From positions 1 to 44,206 of the forward strand of contig JAJZPG010000023.1 in the NCBI GenBank assembly GCA_021811235.1: a stretch of 44,206 nucleotides of DNA. Reading direction: 5' to 3'. A model generated the notes under the pieces. That model searched no databases. It was not told the origin of the DNA and saw only the letters and a list, made by a program, of their open reading frames with translations. Below, piece by piece: positions 23,320 to 31,898 of the stretch (position 1 is its first letter; each line of letters begins with the position of its first letter). The translations under genes were made by a program, and so were the position numbers. The DNA is from Pseudomonadota bacterium. Lineage in GTDB: Bacteria > Pseudomonadota > Gammaproteobacteria > Burkholderiales > Thiobacillaceae.

Positions 23320-25514
23320 AGAAGGAATTGCGCTTCGGCTTCGCCCTGATGGCGATCATCCTGATCGCCGTCGCCGTATTCATGCCGTGGGGCAACCTCA
23401 GCAACGGCCACCTCGGCCTGCTCATGCTGAGCCTGGTGGTGGTGGCCATCATGCTCGGCTTCCCCACCGCGTTCACGCTCATGGGCATGGGCATGATCTT
23501 CGCGTGGCTCGCCTATCGCAGCAACAATCCGGACCTCGCGGTGACCCAGACCCTGGACCTCATGGTGCAGCGCGCCTACGGCGTGATGACCAACGACGTG
23601 CTGATCTCGATCCCGCTGTTCGTGTTCATGGGCTATCTGGTCGAACGCGCCAACCTGATCGAGAAGCTGTTCAAGTCGCTGCACCTGGCGCTGGCGCGCA
23701 TACCGGGTTCGCTCGCCGTCGCCACCCTGGTGACCTGCGCCATCTTCGCCACCGCCACCGGCATCGTCGGCGCAGTGGTCACGCTGATGGGCCTGTTGGC
23801 GCTGCCGGCCATGCTGCGCGCGGGCTACGGCGTCAAGCTGTCGGCCGGCGTCATCACCGCGGGCGGTTGCCTCGGCATCCTGATTCCGCCTTCGGTGCTG
23901 CTCATCGTCTACGGCGCGACCGCCGGCGTGTCGGTGGTAAAGCTGTACGCCGGCGCGTTCTTCCCCGGCCTCATGCTGGCCCTGCTCTACGTCGGCTACG
24001 TGATGATCCTGGCCAAGCTGAAGCCGGACCTGGCGCCATCGCTGCCCGAGTCCGAACGCAAGGTCGACCTCCCCCCCGACAACGCACGCATTGCCGAGCG
24101 CTTCGGCAACCGGGCCATGCCGGCGCTGCTGCGCGCGGCATTCGCCCGGGACGGCGCCAGCGTGCCCAGGGTTCGCGTGATGCGCGAGCTGTTCACCGCG
24201 CTGCTGCCCGCTTTCGCGTTCGTCGTCGTCATGGGCCTCGCCTGGCAGGCACTCACCCGGCCGGAGGTCGCGACCGACACGTCCCTGTTGCAGGAAATGG
24301 GCCTGGTGAGCGAAGAATCGAAGGATGCGCCGCTGCTGGACGAACCCCAGGCCGAGGGCATCTCGGAGCCCCCGGCCGAGGCGCCGCTTGCCGACGGCGT
24401 GCAGGAGCCGCCACCCGAAGTGCAACAGGAACCCGCGGCCGAATCCCTGCAGGAGCCGTCCGCCGAGGGCCTGCAGGAACCCGAAGCCGCCGCCCCGTCG
24501 ACAGCTGAGCCCGCCGTGGCCGAGCCTGCGGCCGAACAGGCCACCGCGGATACCGGCCCGCAGCGCCGGCCCGCGCCGGCCGCGTTCTGGAAAGTACTCG
24601 CCGGCGGCCTCGCGGTCCTGCTCGTGGTCTATGCGCTGTTCACCTTCGCGCGGCTCGAAATCTTCAAGATGCTGCTGACCTCGTTCTTTCCGCTGGCGAT
24701 CCTGATCCTTGCCGTGCTCGGCACCATCGTGTTCGGCCTGGCCACGCCGACGGAAGCGGCGGCAATCGGTTCCTTCGGCGGCTTCGTGCTCGCCGCCCTC
24801 TACCTGTCGCTGAACAAGCCGGCGGCGCAGCGGCGCACCCTGCGCGCCACCTGGATTCCGCTGTGGATGCTGTTCGGCGTCTCGGTGGTGTGGTTCATCC
24901 TGTTCAAGGCCGGGGCGCTGCCGGCGGCGCCGCCGGACTGGGTGGGCTGGCTGTCGATGGCCGCCATCGGCGTGTGGTGCCTGCTGGCCGTGCCGCAGGT
25001 GGGCATGCTGCCGACCGTGAAGGAATCCGTCTTCCTCACCGCCAAGACCTCGGCCATGGTGTGCTGGCTGTTCGTCGGCTCGTCGATCTTCTCCGCAGCC
25101 TTCGCGCTGCTCGGCGGCCAGCAGCTGATCGAGCAATGGGTGCTGTCGATGGACATGACGCCGATGGAGTTCATGCTGCTGTCGCAGGCCGTCATCTTCA
25201 TCCTCGGCTGGCCGCTGGAGTGGACCGAGATCATCGTCATCTTCATGCCGATCTTCATTCCGCTGCTGGCGCACTTCAACATCGACCCGCTGTTCTTCGG
25301 CCTAATGGTGGCGCTCAATCTGCAGACCGCCTTCCTGTCGCCGCCGGTGGCGATGGCCGCGTTCTATCTCAAGGGCGTGGCGCCGCCGCACGTCAGCCTC
25401 AACCAGATCTTCGCCGGCATGCTGCCTTTCATGGGCATCCAGGTGATTGCCATGGCCATGCTCTACCTGTGGCCGCAGATCGGTCTGTGGCTGCCGAATC
25501 TGTTATACAAATAA
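23316..25514 (+). CDS. dctM: TRAP transporter large membrane subunit (DctM) with Pro/Glu/Ala insert
   Basis: A 732-residue DctM of the IT superfamily, far longer than the usual 425-450 residues. The N-terminal half (residues 1-312; LGFPTAFTLMGMGMIF, GGCLGILIPPSVLLIVYGA) and the C-terminal half (from about 425; FGLATPTEAAAIGSFGGF, FILGWPLEWTEIIVIFMPIF) contain the conserved transport helices. Between them lies a hydrophilic stretch (about 328-422) with repeated xxEP(A/S/P)AE units. Start is GTG at 23316, overlapping dctQ. It also has extra helices around residues 426-470. It acts with DctP and DctQ to import a carboxylate. The following glxR gene lies 32 nt downstream. Confidence 0.92.
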   Translation: MKKELRFGFALMAIILIAVAVFMPWGNLSNGHLGLLMLSLVVVAIMLGFPTAFTLMGMGMIFAWLAYRSNNPDLAVTQTLDLMVQRAYGVMTNDVLISIPLFVFMGYLVERANLIEKLFKSLHLALARIPGSLAVATLVTCAIFATATGIVGAVVTLMGLLALPAMLRAGYGVKLSAGVITAGGCLGILIPPSVLLIVYGATAGVSVVKLYAGAFFPGLMLALLYVGYVMILAKLKPDLAPSLPESERKVDLPPDNARIAERFGNRAMPALLRAAFARDGASVPRVRVMRELFTALLPAFAFVVVMGLAWQALTRPEVATDTSLLQEMGLVSEESKDAPLLDEPQAEGISEPPAEAPLADGVQEPPPEVQQEPAAESLQEPSAEGLQEPEAAAPSTAEPAVAEPAAEQATADTGPQRRPAPAAFWKVLAGGLAVLLVVYALFTFARLEIFKMLLTSFFPLAILILAVLGTIVFGLATPTEAAAIGSFGGFVLAALYLSLNKPAAQRRTLRATWIPLWMLFGVSVVWFILFKAGALPAAPPDWVGWLSMAAIGVWCLLAVPQVGMLPTVKESVFLTAKTSAMVCWLFVGSSIFSAAFALLGGQQLIEQWVLSMDMTPMEFMLLSQAVIFILGWPLEWTEIIVIFMPIFIPLLAHFNIDPLFFGLMVALNLQTAFLSPPVAMAAFYLKGVAPPHVSLNQIFAGMLPFMGIQVIAMAMLYLWPQIGLWLPNLLYK

Positions 25515-25546
25515 GGTAGGCTGGCTGGCAGCCAAGGGAGAAAACG

Positions 25547-26425
25547 ATGAACGTCGCATTTATCGGCCTCGGCATCATGGGCAAGCCCATGGTCATCAAC
25601 CTGCGCAAGGCAGGTCATGCGGTATTCGTATACGGCCGCCGTCCCGAGACCATGACCCAGGCGGTGGAAGCCGGCTGTGCCGGTTGCGGGTCGATCGCGG
25701 AGGCGGCCGCACGCGCCGAGATCATCATCGTCATGGTGTCGGACACCCCGGACGTGGAACAGGTCCTGTTCGGCGAGAACGGCGTCGCCGCAGGCGCAAA
25801 ACCCGGCTCGGTGGTGGTCGACATGAGCACCATCTCGCCCACCGCGACCCGCGATTTCGCGCAGAAACTGCACACACGCGGCATCGACATGCTGGATGCA
25901 CCGGTATCCGGCGGCGAGATCGGTGCGGTCAACGCCACGCTGTCGATCATGGTCGGCGGCAAGCCCGAGGTGTTCGAGCGGGTGAAGCCGGTGTTCGAGG
26001 CCATGGGCAAGAACATCGTGCGGGTCGGCGACATTGGTGCCGGCCAGGTCGCCAAGGCCTGCAACCAGATCGTGGTCGCGGTCACCATCGAAGGCGTCGC
26101 CGAGGCGCTCACCTTCGCGCGCAAGAGCGGCGTCGACCCGGCCCGCGTGCGCGACGCGCTGATGGGCGGCTTCGCCGGCAGCCGCATCCTCGAAGTGCAC
26201 GGCAAGCGCATGCTCGACAACGACTACACGCCCGGCTTCAAGACCAAACTGCACCAGAAGGACATCAACATCGTGATGCAGACCGCGAAGGAGCTCGGGC
26301 TGGCGCTCCCGGGCGCGGCGCTGGTGATGCAGCACTTGAACGCGCTGATGGGTACCGGCAACGGCGAACTGGATTCGGCGGCGGTGATGAAGATCGTCGA
26401 ACGCGAGTCCGGCATGGAACGCTAG
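25547..26425 (+). CDS. glxR: 2-hydroxy-3-oxopropionate (tartronate semialdehyde) reductase, GlxR type
   Basis: A 292-residue beta-hydroxyacid dehydrogenase. The Rossmann motif AFIGLGIMGKPM (residues 4-15), the substrate-binding DAPVSGGEIGA and the catalytic lysine in GQVAKACNQIVV are all intact. It reduces tartronate semialdehyde to glycerate with NAD(P)H in glyoxylate use. GGGAGA precedes the ATG. A paralogue is at 36086-36976. Clustering with dctPQM, a hydroxyacid dehydrogenase and malate synthase points to glycolate or glyoxylate handling. Glyoxylate carboligase, the usual source of its substrate, is not in the window, so another 3-hydroxyacid substrate is possible. Confidence 0.85.
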   Translation: MNVAFIGLGIMGKPMVINLRKAGHAVFVYGRRPETMTQAVEAGCAGCGSIAEAAARAEIIIVMVSDTPDVEQVLFGENGVAAGAKPGSVVVDMSTISPTATRDFAQKLHTRGIDMLDAPVSGGEIGAVNATLSIMVGGKPEVFERVKPVFEAMGKNIVRVGDIGAGQVAKACNQIVVAVTIEGVAEALTFARKSGVDPARVRDALMGGFAGSRILEVHGKRMLDNDYTPGFKTKLHQKDINIVMQTAKELGLALPGAALVMQHLNALMGTGNGELDSAAVMKIVERESGMER

Positions 26426-26503
26426 GGCGTGTCTTCGCGCACGCCAGCAAACCGGCGATTTCTGCCTGTCGGGCGACTTCGTGGATAAAAAAGGGTTTCG
26501 ACC

Positions 26504-27454
26504 ATGAAACACACCATCGTCTTTCTCGATCGTGCGAGCCTGATCGCCGACATGCGCGCGCCGTCGTTCGCGCACGCGTGGATCGACCACGAGCAGACGC
26601 GGCCCGAGGATGTCGTCGCGCGAATCCGGGAGGCCGACATCGTCATCGTCAACAAGGTGAAACTCTCCGGCGAGATCCTGGCGCAGGCGCCGCGCGTGAA
26701 GATGATCGCGGTGGCCGCGACCGGCACCGACATCGTCGATCTCGCGTATTGCCGCGAGCACGGCATCGTCGTGTCCAACATCCGCGGTTACGCGGTGAAC
26801 ACCGTCCCCGAGCACGCCTTCATGATGATGCTCGCGCTGCGTCGCAACCTGCTGGGCTGGCGCGAGGACGTGCGCGCCGGCCTGTGGCAGCGAACCGACC
26901 AGTTCTGCCTGTTCACCCGGCCGGTGAACGATCTCCACGGCAGCACGCTGGGACTGGTCGGCTACGGCTCGCTCGGCCACGGCATGCAAAAACTCGCCGA
27001 GGCCTTCGGCATGACGGTGCGGGTCGCCGAGCACAAGGGTGCGGCCACGGTGCGCGCAGCTTACACGCCCTTCGACAGCGTGCTGGCCGAAGCCGACGTG
27101 ATCTCGCTGCACACCCCGCTGACCCCCGACACGCGCCACATGATCGGCGCGCGCGAATTCGGCCTGATGAAGCCGAGCGCCATCCTCATCAACACGGCGC
27201 GCGGCAACCTGGTCGACGAAGCCGCGCTGGCCGTCGCACTGCGCTCTGGGCGCATCGCCGGCGCCGGCTTCGACGTGCTGTCGGTGGAGCCACCGCACGG
27301 CGGCAATCCGCTGCTCGACCTCGACCTGCCCAATTTCATCCTCACCCCCCACGTCGCCTGGTCGAGCCGCGAGGCGATGCAGACCCTGGCCGACCAGCTG
27401 GTCGACAACATCGAGGCCTTCGTTGCCGGTGTGCCGCGCAACGTCGTGACCTGA
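26504..27454 (+). CDS. D-2-hydroxyacid dehydrogenase (hydroxypyruvate/glyoxylate reductase-like)
   Basis: The 316-residue protein has the D-isomer-specific 2-hydroxyacid dehydrogenase fold. The NAD-binding motif is GLVGYGSLG (residues about 149-157). Catalytic residues are visible as Arg in NTARGNLVDE, Glu in FDVLSVEPP and His in LTPHVAW. It probably interconverts hydroxypyruvate and glycerate, or glyoxylate and glycolate. It lies between glxR and malate synthase G in one direction with gaps of 78 and 12 nt. A truncated homologue is at 36990-37343. The precise substrate cannot be read from the sequence. Confidence 0.88.
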   Translation: MKHTIVFLDRASLIADMRAPSFAHAWIDHEQTRPEDVVARIREADIVIVNKVKLSGEILAQAPRVKMIAVAATGTDIVDLAYCREHGIVVSNIRGYAVNTVPEHAFMMMLALRRNLLGWREDVRAGLWQRTDQFCLFTRPVNDLHGSTLGLVGYGSLGHGMQKLAEAFGMTVRVAEHKGAATVRAAYTPFDSVLAEADVISLHTPLTPDTRHMIGAREFGLMKPSAILINTARGNLVDEAALAVALRSGRIAGAGFDVLSVEPPHGGNPLLDLDLPNFILTPHVAWSSREAMQTLADQLVDNIEAFVAGVPRNVVT

Positions 27455-27466
27455 GGAGGCCAGACG

Positions 27467-29644
27467 ATGCCCGCACGCGTCACGCTGGCCGGCCTGCAGA
27501 TCGCGCAGCCCTTGTTCGAGCTGGTGCGCGACGAGATCGCGCCGGGCACCGGGGTTGCCAGCGACCGCGCCTGGCAGGGTTTCGCCGGCATCGTGCGCGA
27601 GCTGACTCCGCGCAACCGCGCGCTGCTGGCCCGGCGCGACGAGCTGCAGGCCCGCATCGACGCCTGGCACCTGGCACGCAAGGGCCAGCCGCACGATGCC
27701 GCCGCCTACAAGCAGTTCCTCTACTCCATCGACTATCTACTGCCCGAGGGCGCGGATTTCAGCATCGCCACCGAGAACGTCGACGCCGAAATCGCCCGCC
27801 TCGCCGGACCGCAGCTGGTGGTGCCGGTGAACAACGCGCGCTACGCGCTGAACGCGGCCAATGCGCGCTGGGGCAGCCTGTTCGACGCGCTCTACGGCAC
27901 CGACGTCATATCCGGCGAGGACGGTGCCGAGAAGAAGAGTGCCTTCAACCCGGTGCGCGGCGCCAGGGTCATCTCTGCCGCCAAGGCCTTCCTCGACGAG
28001 GCCGTGCCCCTGCGCGAAGGCAGCTACATCGACGCCATCGCCTATTCGGTGAAATCGGGCCAGCTCGCCGTCACGCTCTCCAGCGGCGCGCACACCGGCC
28101 TGCGCGACCCGGCCCAGTTCAGGGGCTACCAGGAGAAAGCCGGCGGTATCAGTTCCATCCTGCTGGCACACCACGGTCTGCACATCGAGATTCATTTCAA
28201 CACCGACCACCCCATCCACGAACTCCATCCCACCGGCATCCGCGACATCTACCTGGAGGCGGCGCTGACCACCATCATGGACTGCGAGGATTCGGTCGCC
28301 GCGGTGGACGCCGACGACAAGGTCAACGTCTATCGCAACTGGCTGGGGCTGATGAAAGGCGAACTCGCCAGCCACTTCGAGAAAGGCGGCAAGACCCTGA
28401 CCCGCAGCCTCAACCCGGATCGCCGCTACCTGTCGCCCGAGGGCCGTTATTTCGAGATTCCCGGCCGCAGCCTGATGCTGGTGCGCAACGTCGGCCACCT
28501 GATGACCAGCGACGCGGTGCTGGACGAGCACGGCAACGCGGTGTTCGAGGGCCTGCTCGACGGTTTCATCACCAGCTACTGCGCCCTGCACGACCTCAAG
28601 GGTACCAGCAGGCTGCGCAACAGCCGCACCGGCAGCGTCTATATCGTCAAGCCCAAGCAGCACGGTCCCGACGAGGTGGCTTTCACCGTGGATCTGTTCG
28701 GACGCATCGAGGACGTGCTGGAGTTGCCGCGCAATACGCTGAAGATCGGCGTCATGGACGAGGAGCGGCGCACCACGCTCAACCTCAAGGCCTGCATCCG
28801 CGCCGCGCGCGAGCGGCTGATCTTCATCAACACCGGCTTCCTCGACCGCACCGGCGACGAGATCCACACCTCGATGGAGGCCGGGCCCGTACTGCGCAAG
28901 GGCGAGATGAAGTCCGCCGCCTGGCTCCGCGCCTACGAGGACTGGAACGTGGACGTCGGACTGGCCTGCGGGCTGTCGGGCCGGGCGCAGATCGGCAAGG
29001 GTATGTGGACCATGCCGGACCGCATGGCGGCGATGATGGCGGCGAAACAGACGCACCCCGAGGCCGGCGCCAGCTGCGCCTGGGTGCCGTCGCCCACGGC
29101 CGCGACCCTGCACGCCATCCACTACCACCGGGTCGACGTCTTCGCCCGCCAGCAGGCACTGCGCTCACGCACGCGCGCCTCGCTCGACGACTTGCTTGCC
29201 ATCCCCGTGGCAGCGACGCCGGTCTGGTCGGCGGAAGATATCCAGCAGGAACTCGACAACAACATCCAGGGCCTGCTCGGCTACGTGGTGCGCTGGATCG
29301 ACCAGGGCATGGGTGCGTCCAAGGTGCCGGACATCGACCACGTCGGCCTGATGGAAGACCGGGCGACGCTGCGCATCTCCAGTCAGCACATCGCGAACTG
29401 GCTGCACCACGGCATCATCGGCGAAACCCAGGTGATGGAGACGCTCAGGCGCATGGCCCGGCTGGTGGACCAGCAGAACGCCGGCGACCCCAACTACATC
29501 AACATGGCACCGCACTACATCAGCCTGGCCTTCCAGACGGCGCAGGACATGATCTTTCATGGCCGGCGCGTGCCCAACGGCTATACCGAACCGACCCTGC
29601 ACCGGCGACGCCGCGAGTTCAAGGCGGCGCTGCGCGGCGATTGA
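27467..29644 (+). CDS. glcB: Malate synthase G
   Basis: The 725-residue protein is the long G-type of malate synthase, which condenses glyoxylate and acetyl-CoA to malate. The Mg2+/acetyl-CoA loop [15 protein letters not shown] (from about residue 270), the [15 protein letters not shown] segment (about 427) and the [16 protein letters not shown] motif with catalytic Asp are present, and the C-terminal [23 protein letters not shown] is conserved. GAGGAGG lies before the ATG. It is the last gene of the TRAP-glxR-hydroxyacid dehydrogenase unit, so glyoxylate made from imported or internal glycolate could be turned into malate. Confidence 0.96.
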   Translation: MPARVTLAGLQIAQPLFELVRDEIAPGTGVASDRAWQGFAGIVRELTPRNRALLARRDELQARIDAWHLARKGQPHDAAAYKQFLYSIDYLLPEGADFSIATENVDAEIARLAGPQLVVPVNNARYALNAANARWGSLFDALYGTDVISGEDGAEKKSAFNPVRGARVISAAKAFLDEAVPLREGSYIDAIAYSVKSGQLAVTLSSGAHTGLRDPAQFRGYQEKAGGISSILLAHHGLHIEIHFNTDHPIHELHPTGIRDIYLEAALTTIMDCEDSVAAVDADDKVNVYRNWLGLMKGELASHFEKGGKTLTRSLNPDRRYLSPEGRYFEIPGRSLMLVRNVGHLMTSDAVLDEHGNAVFEGLLDGFITSYCALHDLKGTSRLRNSRTGSVYIVKPKQHGPDEVAFTVDLFGRIEDVLELPRNTLKIGVMDEERRTTLNLKACIRAARERLIFINTGFLDRTGDEIHTSMEAGPVLRKGEMKSAAWLRAYEDWNVDVGLACGLSGRAQIGKGMWTMPDRMAAMMAAKQTHPEAGASCAWVPSPTAATLHAIHYHRVDVFARQQALRSRTRASLDDLLAIPVAATPVWSAEDIQQELDNNIQGLLGYVVRWIDQGMGASKVPDIDHVGLMEDRATLRISSQHIANWLHHGIIGETQVMETLRRMARLVDQQNAGDPNYINMAPHYISLAFQTAQDMIFHGRRVPNGYTEPTLHRRRREFKAALRGD

Positions 29645-29652
29645 GGCCTTCG

Positions 29653-29684
29653 GCAGGCGCGGCAGGAATCAGCCGGCCGCCTGC
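29653..29684. terminator. Hairpin between convergent glcB and the response-regulator gene
   Basis: GCAGGCGCGGC (29653-29663) pairs with GCCGGCCGCCTGC (29672-29684) with a two-nucleotide bulge around an 8-nt loop. Part of it lies inside the last codons of the leftward gene. No T-run is present, so it is a weak call. Confidence 0.35.
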
Positions 29685-31876
29685 TGGCTGTCCTGCGCAA
29701 AGCCGCGCGCATGCCGGCCCAGCAGCGTGGTGGCGTCATGGCCCGACATCGGTCCGCTGTAGTAATGCCCCTGCATCTCGTGGCACTGCATCTGCTGCAG
29801 CCGGGCGAGCTGGGATTCGGTTTCGACCCCTTCGGCGACCACGTTGAGATTCATGCCGCGTCCCATCGCGATCATCGCGTTGACGATGGACATGTTCTCC
29901 TCGCGGTCGAGCTCCTGCACGAAGGACTGGTCGATCTTCAGCGTGTGGATGGGGAAGCGCGACAGATACTTGAACGAGCTGTAGCCGGTGCCGAAATCGT
30001 CGATGGCGAGGCGGATGCCGGACGCCGACAGCCTCCCGAGCTTGATCGCGTTGGCTTCGAAATCGCGCATCAGCAGGCTTTCTGTGATCTCCAGCTCCAT
30101 CAGGTTGCCGTCGAGCGCGTACACCTGGACCGCCCGCATGACGCTCTCGACGAAGTCGGGGCTTTCGAGCTGGCGTGCGGAAATGTTGACCGACAGCCGC
30201 ACCTGCGGCAGCCCGGCGCGGCGCCAGTCCGCCATCTGCGCGCTGGCTTCGCGCAGCACCCAGTCGCCGATCGGGACGATGACGCCTGATTCCTCGGCCA
30301 CCGGAATGAAATCGGCAGGGGTCAGCAGGCCGCGCTGCGGATGCCACCAGCGCAGCAGCGCCTCGAAACCGCGCACCTCGCCGGTGAGGGTGTCGACCTG
30401 CGGCTGGTAGAACAGCACGAATTCGTTGCGCGCGAGCGCCCGGCGCAGGTCGGACTCGATCTGCATCCGTTCGGAATAGGGCGCCTGCATGCCGGATTCC
30501 CAGAACTGCAGGCGGCTGCGGCCCTGCGCCTTGGCCTGGTACATCGCGATCTCGGCTTGGCGGATCAGGCTGTCGATCATGTCGCCGTCCTCCGGCGCGA
30601 CGCAGGCGCCGATGCTGACCGAGATGTAGATCTCGTGGCCCTTGACGTACACCGGCTTCGACAGCACCTGGATGATCTTGCGGCAGATGTGCTCGACGTC
30701 GCTGCGCGACACCAGGGTCGGCAACAGCACGGCAAACTCGTCGCCGCCGAGGCGCGCCAGGGTGTCGCCCTCGCGCAGGCACTGGCGCAGCCGCGCGCCC
30801 ACCGCCAGCAGCAGCTCGTCGCCGATGGTGTGGCCGAGCGAATCGTTGATGACCTTGAAGTGATCGAGGTCGAGGCTCAGCACCGCCAGCGGCTTCTGGT
30901 TGCGCTTGGCCTGTGCCAGCATGAGGCCGAGGTGGTCGCGGAACAGCGCGCGGTTGGGCAGGCCGGTGAGCAGGTCGTGGTAGGCCTGGTAGTGCACGGT
31001 CTCCTCGGCCTGCTTGCGCTCGGTGACGTCCTTGGCGACGCCGTAGCTGCCGATGAAGCGACGCTCGAACGGGCCGGCGTCCTCGTCGTACATGCCGGTC
31101 GCGGTGAGCTCGACCGACTTGCAGCGGCCGTTCATCAGGCGCGGCCGGCGCATGCCCGGGTTGCACTTGAGGCGGATCTCGATGTTGCGCGCATTGCGAT
31201 CGCCGGCGCGGCGCTCGTTGAACACGTGCTCGGCGCGCGCGATGTCGTCCTCGTGGATCAGCAGGCTGTAGTGCTGGCCGAGCAGCTCCTCGCGGCGGTA
31301 GCCGAGCAGGCTTTCGACGCGGTCGTTGACGAAGGTGAAGCGCCCTTCGCAATCCAGCGTGTAGATGAAGTCGGGCGAGCTGTTGACCAGGAAGCGGTGC
31401 CACTTCTCCGATTGCTGCAGGCGCTGCAGGATGTGGTTGTTTTCCTTCTCCAGGCGCCGCCGCGTCAGCGTGTTGTCGATGCGGCGCAGCAGTTCCTCGG
31501 GTTCATAGGGCTTGCGCACGAAGTCGGCGGCGCCGCCGCGCAGCGCGCGGATCGCGGCGTCGATGGTGCTGTCGCCGGACACCACGATCACCGGCGTGTC
31601 GGCGCTGCGGTCGGCGACGAAGCGCAGCACCTCGTTGCCGTTGAGATCCGGCATGCCGAGATCGAGCAGGATGGCGTCGAACTGCTGCTTGCCGATGGCG
31701 ATCAGCGCCTCGCAGCCGCCGTTGGCCGTCACCACGTCGTAGTCGCGCGTATCGAGCAGACGTTTCAGCCCCTCCAGGATCAGCGGCTCGTCGTCCACCA
31801 CCAGCAGGCGGGGGCGCGCCGGAAAAGTGCTGACGGTACTGCGCTGCGGCGGGGTTTCGATGGGATCGTCGGACAC
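29669..31876 (-). CDS. Response regulator with PAS, GGDEF and EAL domains
   Basis: A 735-residue cyclic-di-GMP enzyme. An N-terminal REC domain (about 22-140) has the phospho-acceptor Asp in ILLDLGMPDLNG, followed by a PAS domain (about 160-285), a GGDEF domain with intact LGGDEFAVLL, and an EAL domain with GFEALLRWWHP, LEITESLLM, AIDDFGTGYSS and the LKIDQSFV and VAEGVE motifs. Both diguanylate cyclase and phosphodiesterase active sites look intact. The gene follows the histidine kinase gene by 22 nt, so the two are probably partners in one operon. The signal and output behaviour are unknown. Confidence 0.93.
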   Translation of the reverse strand: MSDDPIETPPQRSTVSTFPARPRLLVVDDEPLILEGLKRLLDTRDYDVVTANGGCEALIAIGKQQFDAILLDLGMPDLNGNEVLRFVADRSADTPVIVVSGDSTIDAAIRALRGGAADFVRKPYEPEELLRRIDNTLTRRRLEKENNHILQRLQQSEKWHRFLVNSSPDFIYTLDCEGRFTFVNDRVESLLGYRREELLGQHYSLLIHEDDIARAEHVFNERRAGDRNARNIEIRLKCNPGMRRPRLMNGRCKSVELTATGMYDEDAGPFERRFIGSYGVAKDVTERKQAEETVHYQAYHDLLTGLPNRALFRDHLGLMLAQAKRNQKPLAVLSLDLDHFKVINDSLGHTIGDELLLAVGARLRQCLREGDTLARLGGDEFAVLLPTLVSRSDVEHICRKIIQVLSKPVYVKGHEIYISVSIGACVAPEDGDMIDSLIRQAEIAMYQAKAQGRSRLQFWESGMQAPYSERMQIESDLRRALARNEFVLFYQPQVDTLTGEVRGFEALLRWWHPQRGLLTPADFIPVAEESGVIVPIGDWVLREASAQMADWRRAGLPQVRLSVNISARQLESPDFVESVMRAVQVYALDGNLMELEITESLLMRDFEANAIKLGRLSASGIRLAIDDFGTGYSSFKYLSRFPIHTLKIDQSFVQELDREENMSIVNAMIAMGRGMNLNVVAEGVETESQLARLQQMQCHEMQGHYYSGPMSGHDATTLLGRHARGFAQDSQQAAG

Positions 31877-31898
31877 GGGTGTTCTCCTTGAGCGCGGG

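Noticed and set aside
26426-26503. 78-nt gap before the hydroxyacid dehydrogenase as a possible riboswitch, given the glycine/glyoxylate context
   Set aside because: No conserved glycine-riboswitch core or strong pairing was seen, and the gap is too short.
25447-29847. A very long plus-strand frame (about 1466 codons) across glxR, the hydroxyacid dehydrogenase and glcB
   Set aside because: It is read in other frames than these three well-recognised genes and has an Arg/Ala/Gly-rich composition without domains, as expected for a shadow frame in GC-rich DNA.
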